Below are positions 15,819-24,127 of a DNA stretch of 64,000 nucleotides, in pieces. The stretch's first letter is position 1. Every line of letters starts with the position of its first letter. The notes below the pieces were generated by a model. It had not been told where the DNA came from. It ran no database searches and saw only the letters and a program-made list of their open reading frames with translations. Made by a program: the position numbers and the translations under genes. Source of the stretch: Chloroflexota bacterium (GTDB taxonomy: Bacteria > Chloroflexota > Anaerolineae > Aggregatilineales > Phototrophicaceae); the NCBI GenBank assembly GCA_026707745.1, contig JAPOWG010000047.1, forward strand, positions 42,091 to 106,090, written 5' to 3'.

Positions 15819-18326
15819 TCAATTGTAGGTGCCGGTCTGCTCGATGCGGATTTTCCGAACGCGCGCTGTGCCAACCCCTTCGTCGAATTTCAGGCGAACT
15901 TGGACTTCGTTGTTGGCGGCGAGGTAGGGCTGTGGATTGAGTAGGTCCAATTCGTCGCCCTCGCGATACCCGAAGATGTCGTATTCGTTTGTCATGGTGT
16001 TGAGCAGCTCGATATCCAGCGATTGCGCATAACCACCGCCACGATCGATCTCGAGGTACATCCGCTCTACCTTGTCCATGGCCAAGCCAGGTTGCGGTCT
16101 GAGCAGGAATTCCACCGACTGTCCTTCATACAGATTGAAATTCTCGGTGCCATTGCCGGTAATGCCGTCACGGCTCAAGGTGATCCAACTGAAGTATTCG
16201 GATGGCAGCGTGGCGCTTACCCTGGGCAAGTTGATTTCGACATCGAGTTCGATCAAATAGAGTGTGGAATCAATGGAACTCCACGCCGCTCCCTCGATTT
16301 CCAGATCCCGCGGCCAGCTATCGTCCCACCCGGCGAGGTACAGCTTCGTCCCGCGCGCTGTTGAGTTGAATTGATCGAGCGCGAAGCTCGCCAGGAAGGA
16401 TTGTTCCCGCGCCGCCTGTTTTTCAGCGACCGATTGTACATTGAGGAAAGCTCGCGTGCGCAGGAACCGTTCGCCCTGGATTTGTTTCAGCGACATGTTG
16501 GTTTTGCTGCTTGAAAACGGCGACGTGCTGTAGGCCGGCGCTGTCAGGGCGAGTTCCAGCTGGTTGGGCTGTGTTGGGTAATCGGCGATATCGGCGCGCA
16601 AGCTCTGCCCGTCCAGCGCCAGAATATCACCGGGCGCGAAGTCACCGACCAGGGCATAGTCCAGCCCTTGACCCAAGATGACCGCATCGCGCAAGGTGAT
16701 GTCGCTGTCGTTGCGGATGACGCCTTGATAGGCCCCCGCCATCCGTCCGCTTTCGAGGATTTCAAAGTTCAGCGCGAAACTGCCGCCGATCGCCGGCCGC
16801 GCTATGTGGCCCGCGATGGCGAAATTGGCAAAGATGCCGCCGTCGATGGTGAAGTCCCTCGCGCCAAAGCGCGATCCCTGCCGGATTTCGGTCGAAGTCT
16901 GGATGGTATTGCTGGCGAAAAGCGTACTTGGCGTAGTCGCGCCGGCTACCGCCAGGAAGTGATCGTCCGGCAGGTCCAGCGAATAAGTGGCGCGCCGGGG
17001 CGACAGCAAGCCGATGATCTGGTCCAGCCGCGCCTCGTCGCTATCCGGGAAGGATTGCACGACGCTGAGCCGGCTGACGATAATCTCGGCGCCGCGCAGG
17101 CTGAAGCCGACTGTCCAGGCGATTCCTGTAAAGACGACGATTACCAGGGGAATGGTGACCCAGCCCCATCCGCTGCGCTTGATCCGCGACAGCATGAAAT
17201 AATTGACCGGACCGACTAATGCGATGTATATAGCCAGGAACAGACATAACGTTTGCAAAGGCGGCAACAGGTCTACACCGGGCAGATTCGCGACCGCTTC
17301 GGCTCCCGATTCCGGGCGCGTGAAGCCCGAGACCCAAGTCGGATGCGGCGCCCGAGAGGCCAGTATCGTCATCCACAGACGGCTGATTTGCTCCCAACTC
17401 GCCAGCGGTTCCAAGGTCGGATCAATCGCTAGAAAATCTACCAGTCCGGCGCCAATCTCGCGCCGCGCCAGAAGGGGCAGGCCGTCTTGCTCGACAAGCA
17501 CCTGCGCGTCTTCATGCAAAGAGCCGACCGCGACTATTGTCCGCTCCCGTAGTTGGCTGGTGTTGTCACCGCTAAAACGCGCGAGCGCGCTGATGTCATC
17601 AAGGGAGCGGCTGTCTTCTGGCAGCAATGGCAGTATTTCGCCCAGCGCAAGCGCGCTGGCTTGCGCCGCGGGACCGCCAATCACGATGAGGTGCCCCCCG
17701 TCCCGCACCCAGCGTCGTATCGCTGTCCGTTGCGGGCTGGATAGACTTTCACTATTGACGTTGATCAGCAGCATCGCGTCCAGCGATTGCAGAGCCATTG
17801 CTTTTTCCGGGATTTCGTGAATCTGCCAAAGCGCCTGCTCCGCCGCGGCGCCCCCGATGTGGACGCCGGAAAGATTCGGCGCGATGACGTTGGGACCGCT
17901 AACCACGGCGTAGAGTTGATCGCCAGGCCGCATGTCATGGAGCCTGGCTTCTCGCGTGGCATGAATAAGGCCGTCTTCATCGATTAGTTCGACGCGAATC
18001 GAATCGGGGAAGGAACGCGCTTGTATGTAAACTGTCGCGGATTTCCGCGCGCCATTTGGCAAGTCGATCGGGGTGCTGAATGCATTGCCTACCACCGTGC
18101 CGGAGGTCTCAGGACGTATCACCAGACGACCCTTGATGGATTCGCCGTTGTTGCCAAGTTCGACGCGCACCGGTGTCCACTGGCGGGTGCGGAAGAAGGA
18201 ATCGAAACCGACCTCGACCCCCATTTCGATAACATCCTGGAAGTTCTGCTGGGCGCTGACCGGCAGAATCAGAAACAGCAGCAGCAGGGGAAACATTCGA
18301 TGCAAATGGCGAGAGCGTACAGGCAT
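15819..18326 (-). CDS. large exported membrane protein partnered with an ABC ATPase (GldG/DUF4350-like region)
   Basis: 835 aa. Signal peptide at about 10-25 (MFPLLLLFLILPVSAQ). Then a beta-rich region, and at about 180-220 a GATase-1-like stretch (SLDAMLLINVNSESLSSPQR, then GGHLIVIGG) as in DUF4350/GldG proteins. Two membrane segments lie near 355-378 and 388-408, and a long beta-rich C-terminal region of about 400 residues follows. The gene is followed 16 bp later by an ABC ATPase. I infer that the pair works in an envelope transport or anchoring complex; a partner permease would have to come from elsewhere. I do not recognise a named family for the whole protein. Confidence 0.75.
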   Translation of the reverse strand: MPVRSRHLHRMFPLLLLFLILPVSAQQNFQDVIEMGVEVGFDSFFRTRQWTPVRVELGNNGESIKGRLVIRPETSGTVVGNAFSTPIDLPNGARKSATVYIQARSFPDSIRVELIDEDGLIHATREARLHDMRPGDQLYAVVSGPNVIAPNLSGVHIGGAAAEQALWQIHEIPEKAMALQSLDAMLLINVNSESLSSPQRTAIRRWVRDGGHLIVIGGPAAQASALALGEILPLLPEDSRSLDDISALARFSGDNTSQLRERTIVAVGSLHEDAQVLVEQDGLPLLARREIGAGLVDFLAIDPTLEPLASWEQISRLWMTILASRAPHPTWVSGFTRPESGAEAVANLPGVDLLPPLQTLCLFLAIYIALVGPVNYFMLSRIKRSGWGWVTIPLVIVVFTGIAWTVGFSLRGAEIIVSRLSVVQSFPDSDEARLDQIIGLLSPRRATYSLDLPDDHFLAVAGATTPSTLFASNTIQTSTEIRQGSRFGARDFTIDGGIFANFAIAGHIARPAIGGSFALNFEILESGRMAGAYQGVIRNDSDITLRDAVILGQGLDYALVGDFAPGDILALDGQSLRADIADYPTQPNQLELALTAPAYSTSPFSSSKTNMSLKQIQGERFLRTRAFLNVQSVAEKQAAREQSFLASFALDQFNSTARGTKLYLAGWDDSWPRDLEIEGAAWSSIDSTLYLIELDVEINLPRVSATLPSEYFSWITLSRDGITGNGTENFNLYEGQSVEFLLRPQPGLAMDKVERMYLEIDRGGGYAQSLDIELLNTMTNEYDIFGYREGDELDLLNPQPYLAANNEVQVRLKFDEGVGTARVRKIRIEQTGTYN

Positions 18327-18462
18327 TGCAATCCCAAGGTGTCTGGCGGAAGGCGCTGCCTATTGTATCACGCCCTTGCGCCATGTCATGGCTGCAATCT
18401 TGCTTGGCAGAGCAATCGCGCCAGAATCAAAATATGTCGAATGTCACATAAATCTACCGAAA

Positions 18463-18524
18463 TGTAGGGGCGACCAATCTGGTCGCCCGACGATGCCATA
18501 ACGGGCGACATGGTATGTCGCCCT
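18463..18524. repeat. GGGGCGAC...GTCGCCC double-hairpin element, copy 3
   Basis: TGTAGGGGCGACCAATCTGG continues to GTCGCCC, and a second hairpin follows with arms GGGCGACAT and ATGTCGCCC. Its first arm matches the 50932-51008 copy. Confidence 0.62.
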
Positions 18525-18537
18525 CGTTTACGTATAG

Positions 18538-18625
18538 CGCGTCGCTCATGCGACGAGAACGCTTGCGATTTTGCGTGAGCGGGACATTCCTGTGACCTTT
18601 TCGCCGGTTACGCGCCGAGCGGCTA
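18538..18625 (+). repeat. 95-bp hairpin repeat (family A), copy 5
   Basis: It has the hairpin GTCGC-TCAT-GCGAC, then GATTTTGCGTGAGCGGGACA, CCTTTTCGCCGGTTACGCGC and CGAGCGGCT. Nearly the same as copy 3 in its first half and copy 4 in its second half. Confidence 0.68.
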
Positions 18626-18654
18626 CTTCGCCTCTTTTTCGGCGGCAAGGGGTT

Positions 18655-18750
18655 AAATCTCGATGCTCTCGATGTCCTCGGTGGTTAATGGTCAATAATC
18701 TGAAACGCACCTGTCGGTTCTGAAGCGATTGTTCTGAGCGCACGGATGAG
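18655..18750. repeat. CTCGGTGGTTAA / GAAGCGATTG element
   Basis: It contains GATGTCCTCGGTGGTTAATG and then TCTGAAGCGATTGTTCTGAG. Same family as 1960-2028 and 8514-8580. Confidence 0.5.
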
Positions 18751-18825
18751 ACGAGGATTAAATGACTCGCTATGTTATATTTGTGGGGCTTCGCTTATCC
18801 AACATGCTTCTTGAGGAGATGAACT

Positions 18826-19809
18826 ATGGTTTATCAGGCCGCGGGCACGCGCTACGACACGATGAAATATCGTCGATCTGGCCGCAGTGGCTTGCTGTTG
18901 CCGGCGATTTCGATCGGCATCTGGTGGAACTTCGGTGGTGTCGATACGGTAGAAAACGCGCGCTCCATGTTGCGGACGGCATTCGACCTGGGCATCACGC
19001 ATATCGACATCGCCAACAACTATGGCCCGCCGCCCGGCTCCGCGGAAGAGACCTTCGCGCAGGTCTTCCGCCAGGACCTGGCGCCTTATCGCGACGAACT
19101 CATCGTTTCCAACAAGGCGGGTTATCGCATGTGGGAGGGACCCTACGGCGAATGGGGCTCGCGCAAGTCTCTTGTCGCCAGTTGCGACAAGAGCCTCAAG
19201 CGCACCGGCCTCGACTACTTTGACATCTTTTACAGCCATCGTCCTGATCCTGACACGCCGCTCGAAGAAACCATGGGCGCGCTCGATCACATCGTGCGCA
19301 GCGGTCGCGCGCTCTACGCGGGCATCTCGAGTTATCGCCCGGCAATGGCGCGGGAAGCGGCAATCATCTTGCGCGAGTTGGGCACGCCCTGCTTGATCCA
19401 TCAGCCGCGCTACAATATGTTTGACCGCTGGATCGAAGACGGATTGATCGATGTTCTGGGCGACGAAGGCATCGGCTGTATCGCCTTTTCGCCGCTCGAT
19501 CAAGGTATCTTGACGAACAAATACATCGGATCCACGCCCGAAGATTCACGCGCCATCAAGTTGCAATGGGGCGATCGCCTTTCGCGAGAAAAGATCGATA
19601 AGGTCATCAAACTGAATGCCGTCGCGCGCGAGCGCGGCCAGAACATGGCGCAATTGGCGCTGGCCTGGACGCTGCGGCTTCCGGAGATGACCTCGGCCCT
19701 GATCGGCGCGAGCAAGCCCGCGCAGATTGAAGACGCGGTCGTCGCGCTGAATAACCTCGAATTCAGCGACGATGAGCTGGCGCGGATCGAGGCGATCTTA
19801 AGCGAATAG
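18826..19809 (+). CDS. yghZ: aldo/keto reductase, L-glyceraldehyde 3-phosphate reductase type
   Basis: 327 aa with GAGGAGATG just upstream of the ATG at 18826. The sequence follows E. coli YghZ closely in order and wording: QYRYCGKSG-like KYRRSGRSGLLLPA, THIDIANNYGPPPGSAEE (Asp and Tyr of the tetrad), IVSNKAGY (Lys), DIFYSHR (His), and SALIGASKPAQIEDAV at the C-terminus. YghZ reduces L-glyceraldehyde 3-phosphate and detoxifies aldehydes with NADPH. In a sugar-catabolic setting it might also reduce lactaldehyde. The FGGY kinase begins 7 bp downstream, so the two are co-transcribed. Confidence 0.88.
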   Translation: MVYQAAGTRYDTMKYRRSGRSGLLLPAISIGIWWNFGGVDTVENARSMLRTAFDLGITHIDIANNYGPPPGSAEETFAQVFRQDLAPYRDELIVSNKAGYRMWEGPYGEWGSRKSLVASCDKSLKRTGLDYFDIFYSHRPDPDTPLEETMGALDHIVRSGRALYAGISSYRPAMAREAAIILRELGTPCLIHQPRYNMFDRWIEDGLIDVLGDEGIGCIAFSPLDQGILTNKYIGSTPEDSRAIKLQWGDRLSREKIDKVIKLNAVARERGQNMAQLALAWTLRLPEMTSALIGASKPAQIEDAVVALNNLEFSDDELARIEAILSE

Positions 19810-19816
19810 GGCGCCG

Positions 19817-21265
19817 ATGACCCTCCTCGTCATTGATTTGGGAAGCTCGTCCGTGCGTACGCTGCTGTTCGATGACGGCGCGCGCTTGATCGAAGGAGCG
19901 ATTTGCAGCCGCAAGCATGACTTCGAAACGGACCATGATGGCAAGGCGGAAGCCCAGGCCGATCATTTGCGAGCGTTGACCGAAGCCTGTCTCGACGACA
20001 TACTGACGCATCCGGCGGCTGAGTCCGTTCGCGCGGTGGGCCTGGCCAGCTTCGCCGGCAACTGGCTGGGCGTCGATGCGGAAGGGCGGGCATGCACGCC
20101 GGTGCTGACTTATGCCGATACGCGCGGCCGCAGCGCGATAACGGACTTGACGCGAAGGCTCGGGGGCAGGCTGGACGCCTATCATCAAGCCACCGGCTGT
20201 TTCATACATCCCGCCTATTTCCCCGCGCAATACGCCTTCATGAAAGAGGCAGATTCTCAATCGTTAAGGGGGATGCAGCGCATCAGCGACGTAGGCGGTT
20301 ATTTCTATCGTCAATGGTTTGGGCGCGAGTCGCCGATCAGCTACTCCCTGGCAAGTTGGTCCGGTTTGCTGGGGACGGAGAGCACCCGCTGGTGCTTTGA
20401 CTTCATCCGACAGTTGCTCGGCGATGATCTCCTGGAACGCTTGCCCGACCTGGGAGACTTCGATGCCTGCCAGGTTGGATTGACAGACGCTTACGCCGGG
20501 CGCTGGCCGCAGTTGCGTGCTGTGCCGTTTTTTCTGGCTCTGGGCGATGGCGCCGTCGCCAACCTGGGATCGGGCGCCGTCGATGCGCGCCACATCGCCC
20601 TGACCATCGGCACCACGTCGGCGTTGAGAGTTGTTACGCGGAGGGCAACACTGCCCGATGGGCTTTGGCGATATCTCGTCTGCCAGGGCATGCCTCTGGT
20701 TGGCGGCGCCACTAGCGAAGGCGGCAACGTATTTCAGTGGGCGGTGGAAGAACTGGGCCTTGATACGGCTTCGCTCAACGCGCATTTGAGCGAAGCCCGC
20801 CCCGATCAACACCGATTGACGGTTTTGCCTTTGATCGCGGGCGAACGCAGCCCGGGCTGGCAGTCGGACGCATCGGGCACCATACACGGAATCCGTCGCA
20901 GCACCAGCAAGCTCGATATCATGCAGGCGCAACTGGAAGCGGTAGCGATCCGCCTGTCTATGATCTTCGACCAGCTCAAATCGGAGGGAAGCACGGTGAT
21001 AGCCGGGGGAGGCGCTTTGGGGTCGTCCCCCGCCTGGGCGCAGATGATCGCCGACGCGTTCAATGCGCCCATACAACTGCTGGCCGAGGCCGAGATCACC
21101 GCGCGTGGCGTGGCGCTGCTCTTGCGCAATCGGCTGGACGGCACGCCGCTCGATGCCGACCCGCCGCGGATCAGCCGCGTCCTGCGTCCCAATACCGAAC
21201 ATGTGCCGATTTACGAAACGGCGCGGGCGCGGCAGATTGATTTGTATCAGCGTCTTTATGGCTGA
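19817..21265 (+). CDS. FGGY-family carbohydrate kinase
   Basis: 482 aa, typical family size. The N-terminal phosphate-binding loop is LLVIDLGSSSVRTLLFDDGA. TIGTTSALRVV is the second-domain phosphate motif and VIAGGGALGSSPAWAQMIAD the adenosine motif, so the kinase should be active. The short-form N-domain resembles gluconate and xylulose/fuculose kinases; the substrate cannot be set by eye. The tight link to the YghZ-type reductase suggests a pentose, deoxyhexose or aldonate route. Cytoplasmic. It ends 11 bp before the convergent PLP-enzyme gene. Confidence 0.87.
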   Translation: MTLLVIDLGSSSVRTLLFDDGARLIEGAICSRKHDFETDHDGKAEAQADHLRALTEACLDDILTHPAAESVRAVGLASFAGNWLGVDAEGRACTPVLTYADTRGRSAITDLTRRLGGRLDAYHQATGCFIHPAYFPAQYAFMKEADSQSLRGMQRISDVGGYFYRQWFGRESPISYSLASWSGLLGTESTRWCFDFIRQLLGDDLLERLPDLGDFDACQVGLTDAYAGRWPQLRAVPFFLALGDGAVANLGSGAVDARHIALTIGTTSALRVVTRRATLPDGLWRYLVCQGMPLVGGATSEGGNVFQWAVEELGLDTASLNAHLSEARPDQHRLTVLPLIAGERSPGWQSDASGTIHGIRRSTSKLDIMQAQLEAVAIRLSMIFDQLKSEGSTVIAGGGALGSSPAWAQMIADAFNAPIQLLAEAEITARGVALLLRNRLDGTPLDADPPRISRVLRPNTEHVPIYETARARQIDLYQRLYG

Positions 21266-21276
21266 GGCTTCGCGAC

Positions 21277-22227
21277 CTAAAGCATCCGGGCGTAGGCGGC
21301 CACATCCGCGACCGAGTCATTGCCGCCGCAGATCAGCAGCACCAGATGATCCTCGTCCCTCAGTCGCTCCTTGATCTTTTCCGCAGCGGCAAGCGTACTG
21401 GCAGCCGCTAGTTCGGCGAAGACCTTCTCGCTTTCCAGCATGACTTGCTGCGCGGCGATCATGTCGGGATCGCTGACAATGATCACGTCTTCCAGATGCG
21501 CTTGACAGAGTTCCAGACCGGTTTGTCCGACGAAGGGACCGCCCAGCGTTTTGGAGAGCGAGGTCGGCCTGATGTTGACGATCTTGCCGGCCGCCAGGGC
21601 TTGCGCCATAGTCGGCGCTTTTTCCGGTTCCACGCCCCAGATGCGCACCGTCGGTTTGACGGCCTTGATGGCGCAAATGATGCCCGCGATCAAGCCGCCG
21701 CCGCCGATGCTGATAATGATATCGCTCATTTGCGGGCAATCTTCCAGGATTTCCAGCCCAACGGTGCCGTTGCCCGCCATCTGCGCGGGATTGTCAAATG
21801 GATGCAGCGAGCTTCGTCCCTTTGCAACCCATTCGTCGGCGCGGGCGAATGCCGCAACGGCATCCGGCAGCAATTCGACCTCGGCGCCGTAATCGCGGGT
21901 GGCGTCAATCGAGCCCGCCGGCGCGTTTTCCGGCATGCAGACGATGGCATCGACGCCGAGGACGCCGCTGCAATAGCCGACGGCGCGGGCGAAATTCCCG
22001 CCGCTGACCGCCACCACGCCTTTGTCCAGCGCCGCTTGACCCAGGGACAGCATCTGATGAAAGGCGCCGCGCGTCTTGAAAGAGCCGCTGTGCTGGAACA
22101 GCTCCAGCTTCAAATGGACATTGGTCCTAAGCCGCTGGCTGAGCGTCGTCGAAGTCCATTGCGGCGTACGGCGGTAGAATTGCTCTTCGTATACAAGAGC
22201 GCTGTGTACGTCTTCAAGTGTGATCAT
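21277..22227 (-). CDS. PLP-dependent threonine/serine dehydratase-like enzyme (fold type II)
   Basis: 316 aa from the ATG at 22227, giving the usual start just before the first helix; the upstream extension overlaps the previous gene's stop. HSGSFKTRGAF holds the PLP lysine (Lys51), and SIGGGGLIAGI is the tetraglycine phosphate loop. The length without an ACT domain fits catabolic threonine dehydratase (TdcB) or serine racemase-like and hydroxyaspartate dehydratase members. Substrate not resolved. It lies 74 bp downstream of the alpha/beta hydrolase on the same strand. Confidence 0.85.
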   Translation of the reverse strand: MITLEDVHSALVYEEQFYRRTPQWTSTTLSQRLRTNVHLKLELFQHSGSFKTRGAFHQMLSLGQAALDKGVVAVSGGNFARAVGYCSGVLGVDAIVCMPENAPAGSIDATRDYGAEVELLPDAVAAFARADEWVAKGRSSLHPFDNPAQMAGNGTVGLEILEDCPQMSDIIISIGGGGLIAGIICAIKAVKPTVRIWGVEPEKAPTMAQALAAGKIVNIRPTSLSKTLGGPFVGQTGLELCQAHLEDVIIVSDPDMIAAQQVMLESEKVFAELAAASTLAAAEKIKERLRDEDHLVLLICGGNDSVADVAAYARML

Positions 22228-22301
22228 AGCCTGCTTTCGATTTGCTATCCCGACATCGCCCAAGACTTTAACATGGATGCATCCGGAAACAAGCGCCCGG
22301 C

Positions 22302-23771
22302 TCATTCAAAGTCGATGGATGGGGTCTCGGCGATGCAACTGCTGTCGGGTTCCATAACCGGATTTTCCACAAAGTCCAGCGCGATCTCTACGGCGCAGCG
22401 CTCCGAGCGCAAGACGCCATGCCCGACGTGCGGGAGGACATAGTTGTAAGAGATGCTTAAGGTTTCATGAGCCATATCGGCATAAGACGGCGGCGTAATG
22501 GGATCGAAATTCCCTGAAAGCAGGAGAGCGGGGATATCGCTTTCAACCGGATTGTTGGCGGAATCCGGCCGCGCTTCTGCCCCCCACATTTCACAGAGGC
22601 GCTGCAAGGTGCCGCTTCCCTCCACCGGGTAATCCAGGTATCCGCTAAGATGGGGGTGGGCGGCGATTAATCCCGCATAGTCGCGATAGTTGGAAGATAT
22701 ATGCTCCTCCTGGCATTGCACGGTGTAGTGCATGCCAAGCGAGGTATTCCTCATCAGCGCTTCGTGCGCGACGCCAAAGCTGAGGACATCTTGCATTCGG
22801 CCTTCATGTAAATCGTATATCAGATTGGGTATGCGCTGAATGACCTGCACATCGTAGAGCCAACTGAATACCCAGTCGTAGAGCCGATAACCGCTGATTT
22901 CAATTTCCAGCGTCTTGTACTGTGGCGGCGAATAAATCGCGAGCTCCGGCTCCCGGTTCAGGTGGTGATAAAGGTTGTAAAAAACTGTCTCCAGGTCCGG
23001 GTAGCGCTCGTTGCAAGTCGCTGACGCTGAACAGGCCGCAAAGACTTCTTGCAGCGCCCGTTCGCCGCTGTAAAAGGAATCGAGATAAATATCCGCCTGT
23101 GGCGGGTAGACAGAATCGAGTATCACGCTGCGCAGATACTGCGGATGATCGCGCATTATGGCCAATGCCAGGCGCGATCCATAACTCACGCCGACCAGGT
23201 TCCATTGCTCGTATTCCAGGGAGAGCAGCACGTTGACAATATCGCGGGCGTTGTTTTCGCTGTGGAAGGTCTCGAAATGGATATTCTGGCCGGAAAGGCG
23301 GCGGTGACACTCCCGCAAGATTTCCAGCATTACTTCAGCGTGCTGGGCGTGATTGCTTTGCAAGATTTCGTCTATGCGATACAAGACTTCGCGGCAATAC
23401 AGCGGCGGATTAGAAAGCCCCGTGCCGCGCTGGTCAATGACGATGATGTCGCGATCACGGGCAAATGCGCGCAAGTAAAGACGAAAAGAGGTCTCCAATA
23501 GTTGCGTTCCGCTGCTGCCGGGTCCGCCAACCAAATAAACCAGGGGATCCGGTTTCGCTTGCGGGCTCTTGCTCTTGATCAAGGTGTAGAAAATCTCCAC
23601 CTTGCCGGCGGCCGGATTATCGTAATCTTGCGGCAAGGTCACGTAACCGCAGCGCGAGACATAACCGTAGGGCTCCGCTACGCATTCGGCGGATTCGAGC
23701 ACGCCCTGGGCCTTTGCGCTCAAGGCGAGGACAGAGATCAGAAAGAGCCAGGCGAAAGAAAATTTGATCAT
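22302..23771 (-). CDS. exported alpha/beta-hydrolase (TAP / prolyl aminopeptidase-like)
   Basis: 489 aa from the ATG at 23771; an upstream in-frame TTG adds only three residues. Residues 1-22 are a signal peptide ending LSAKAQ. VGGPGSSGTQ and VIDQRGTGLSNP are the oxyanion-hole and strand motifs of the S33 family. The nucleophile is Ser196 in GVSYGSR, the acid is in LSGNFDPITPP (TAP-like C-terminal domain) and the His is in LPHVGHGV. Such enzymes remove N-terminal residues from peptides or hydrolyse esters. Several Cys residues are spaced for disulfides, as expected outside the cytoplasm. Confidence 0.87.
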   Translation of the reverse strand: MIKFSFAWLFLISVLALSAKAQGVLESAECVAEPYGYVSRCGYVTLPQDYDNPAAGKVEIFYTLIKSKSPQAKPDPLVYLVGGPGSSGTQLLETSFRLYLRAFARDRDIIVIDQRGTGLSNPPLYCREVLYRIDEILQSNHAQHAEVMLEILRECHRRLSGQNIHFETFHSENNARDIVNVLLSLEYEQWNLVGVSYGSRLALAIMRDHPQYLRSVILDSVYPPQADIYLDSFYSGERALQEVFAACSASATCNERYPDLETVFYNLYHHLNREPELAIYSPPQYKTLEIEISGYRLYDWVFSWLYDVQVIQRIPNLIYDLHEGRMQDVLSFGVAHEALMRNTSLGMHYTVQCQEEHISSNYRDYAGLIAAHPHLSGYLDYPVEGSGTLQRLCEMWGAEARPDSANNPVESDIPALLLSGNFDPITPPSYADMAHETLSISYNYVLPHVGHGVLRSERCAVEIALDFVENPVMEPDSSCIAETPSIDFE

Positions 23772-24127
23772 AGCCCGCAATCGTCAAATGTTTCTGTCAA
23801 GTTAAGCACATATCGCGGATCAAATCAACGAAAGCGGGCGCACAGTGAAGCGCAATTCGTCCTCCAATACCCGAAAGTTACCCTGATCTTGGCCCGTTTT
23901 TGCGTAACAGTATAGATACAGTATGTATGTAGGGGAGGGGCCCGGTTGACTGCGGCAGGGGGATTCACCACAGCCGCTCGGCGCGCAATCGGCCAGAAGG
24001 TCCCAGCAATGTCGCGCTCACAAAAATTACAGACTCGCTCCGTGCATGAGCAAGAAAGTTTACTAAAAAAGATGTGGGACGTTTGCACGCTCTGTACGCT
24101 ATCCCATCGGACTTGCCTGCCATTATA
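23772..24127. other. intergenic region with a family A repeat
   Basis: About 355 bp between divergent genes. It holds a GTAGGGGAGGGGCCCGG stretch near 23928 and family A repeat copy 6 (23972-24069), directly upstream of the glycosidase gene. No other coding signal is seen. Confidence 0.65.
23972..24069 (-). repeat. 95-bp hairpin repeat (family A), copy 6
   Basis: On the minus strand it reads TTTTTTAGTAAACTTTCTTG, with the hairpin GCTC-atgcacg-GAGC, then TTTTTGTGAGCGCGACATTG, CTGGGACCTTC and GCGCGCCGAGCGGCTG. Full length. Confidence 0.68.

Larger units (their letters stand above)
18327..18825. other. mosaic intergenic region with three repeat families
   Basis: About 500 bp between divergent genes. 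It contains, in order, a GGGGCGACC double hairpin (18463-18524), a family A copy (18538-18625) and a CTCGGTGGTTAA / AAGCGATTG block (18655-18750). No protein-like frame is seen. Confidence 0.7.
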
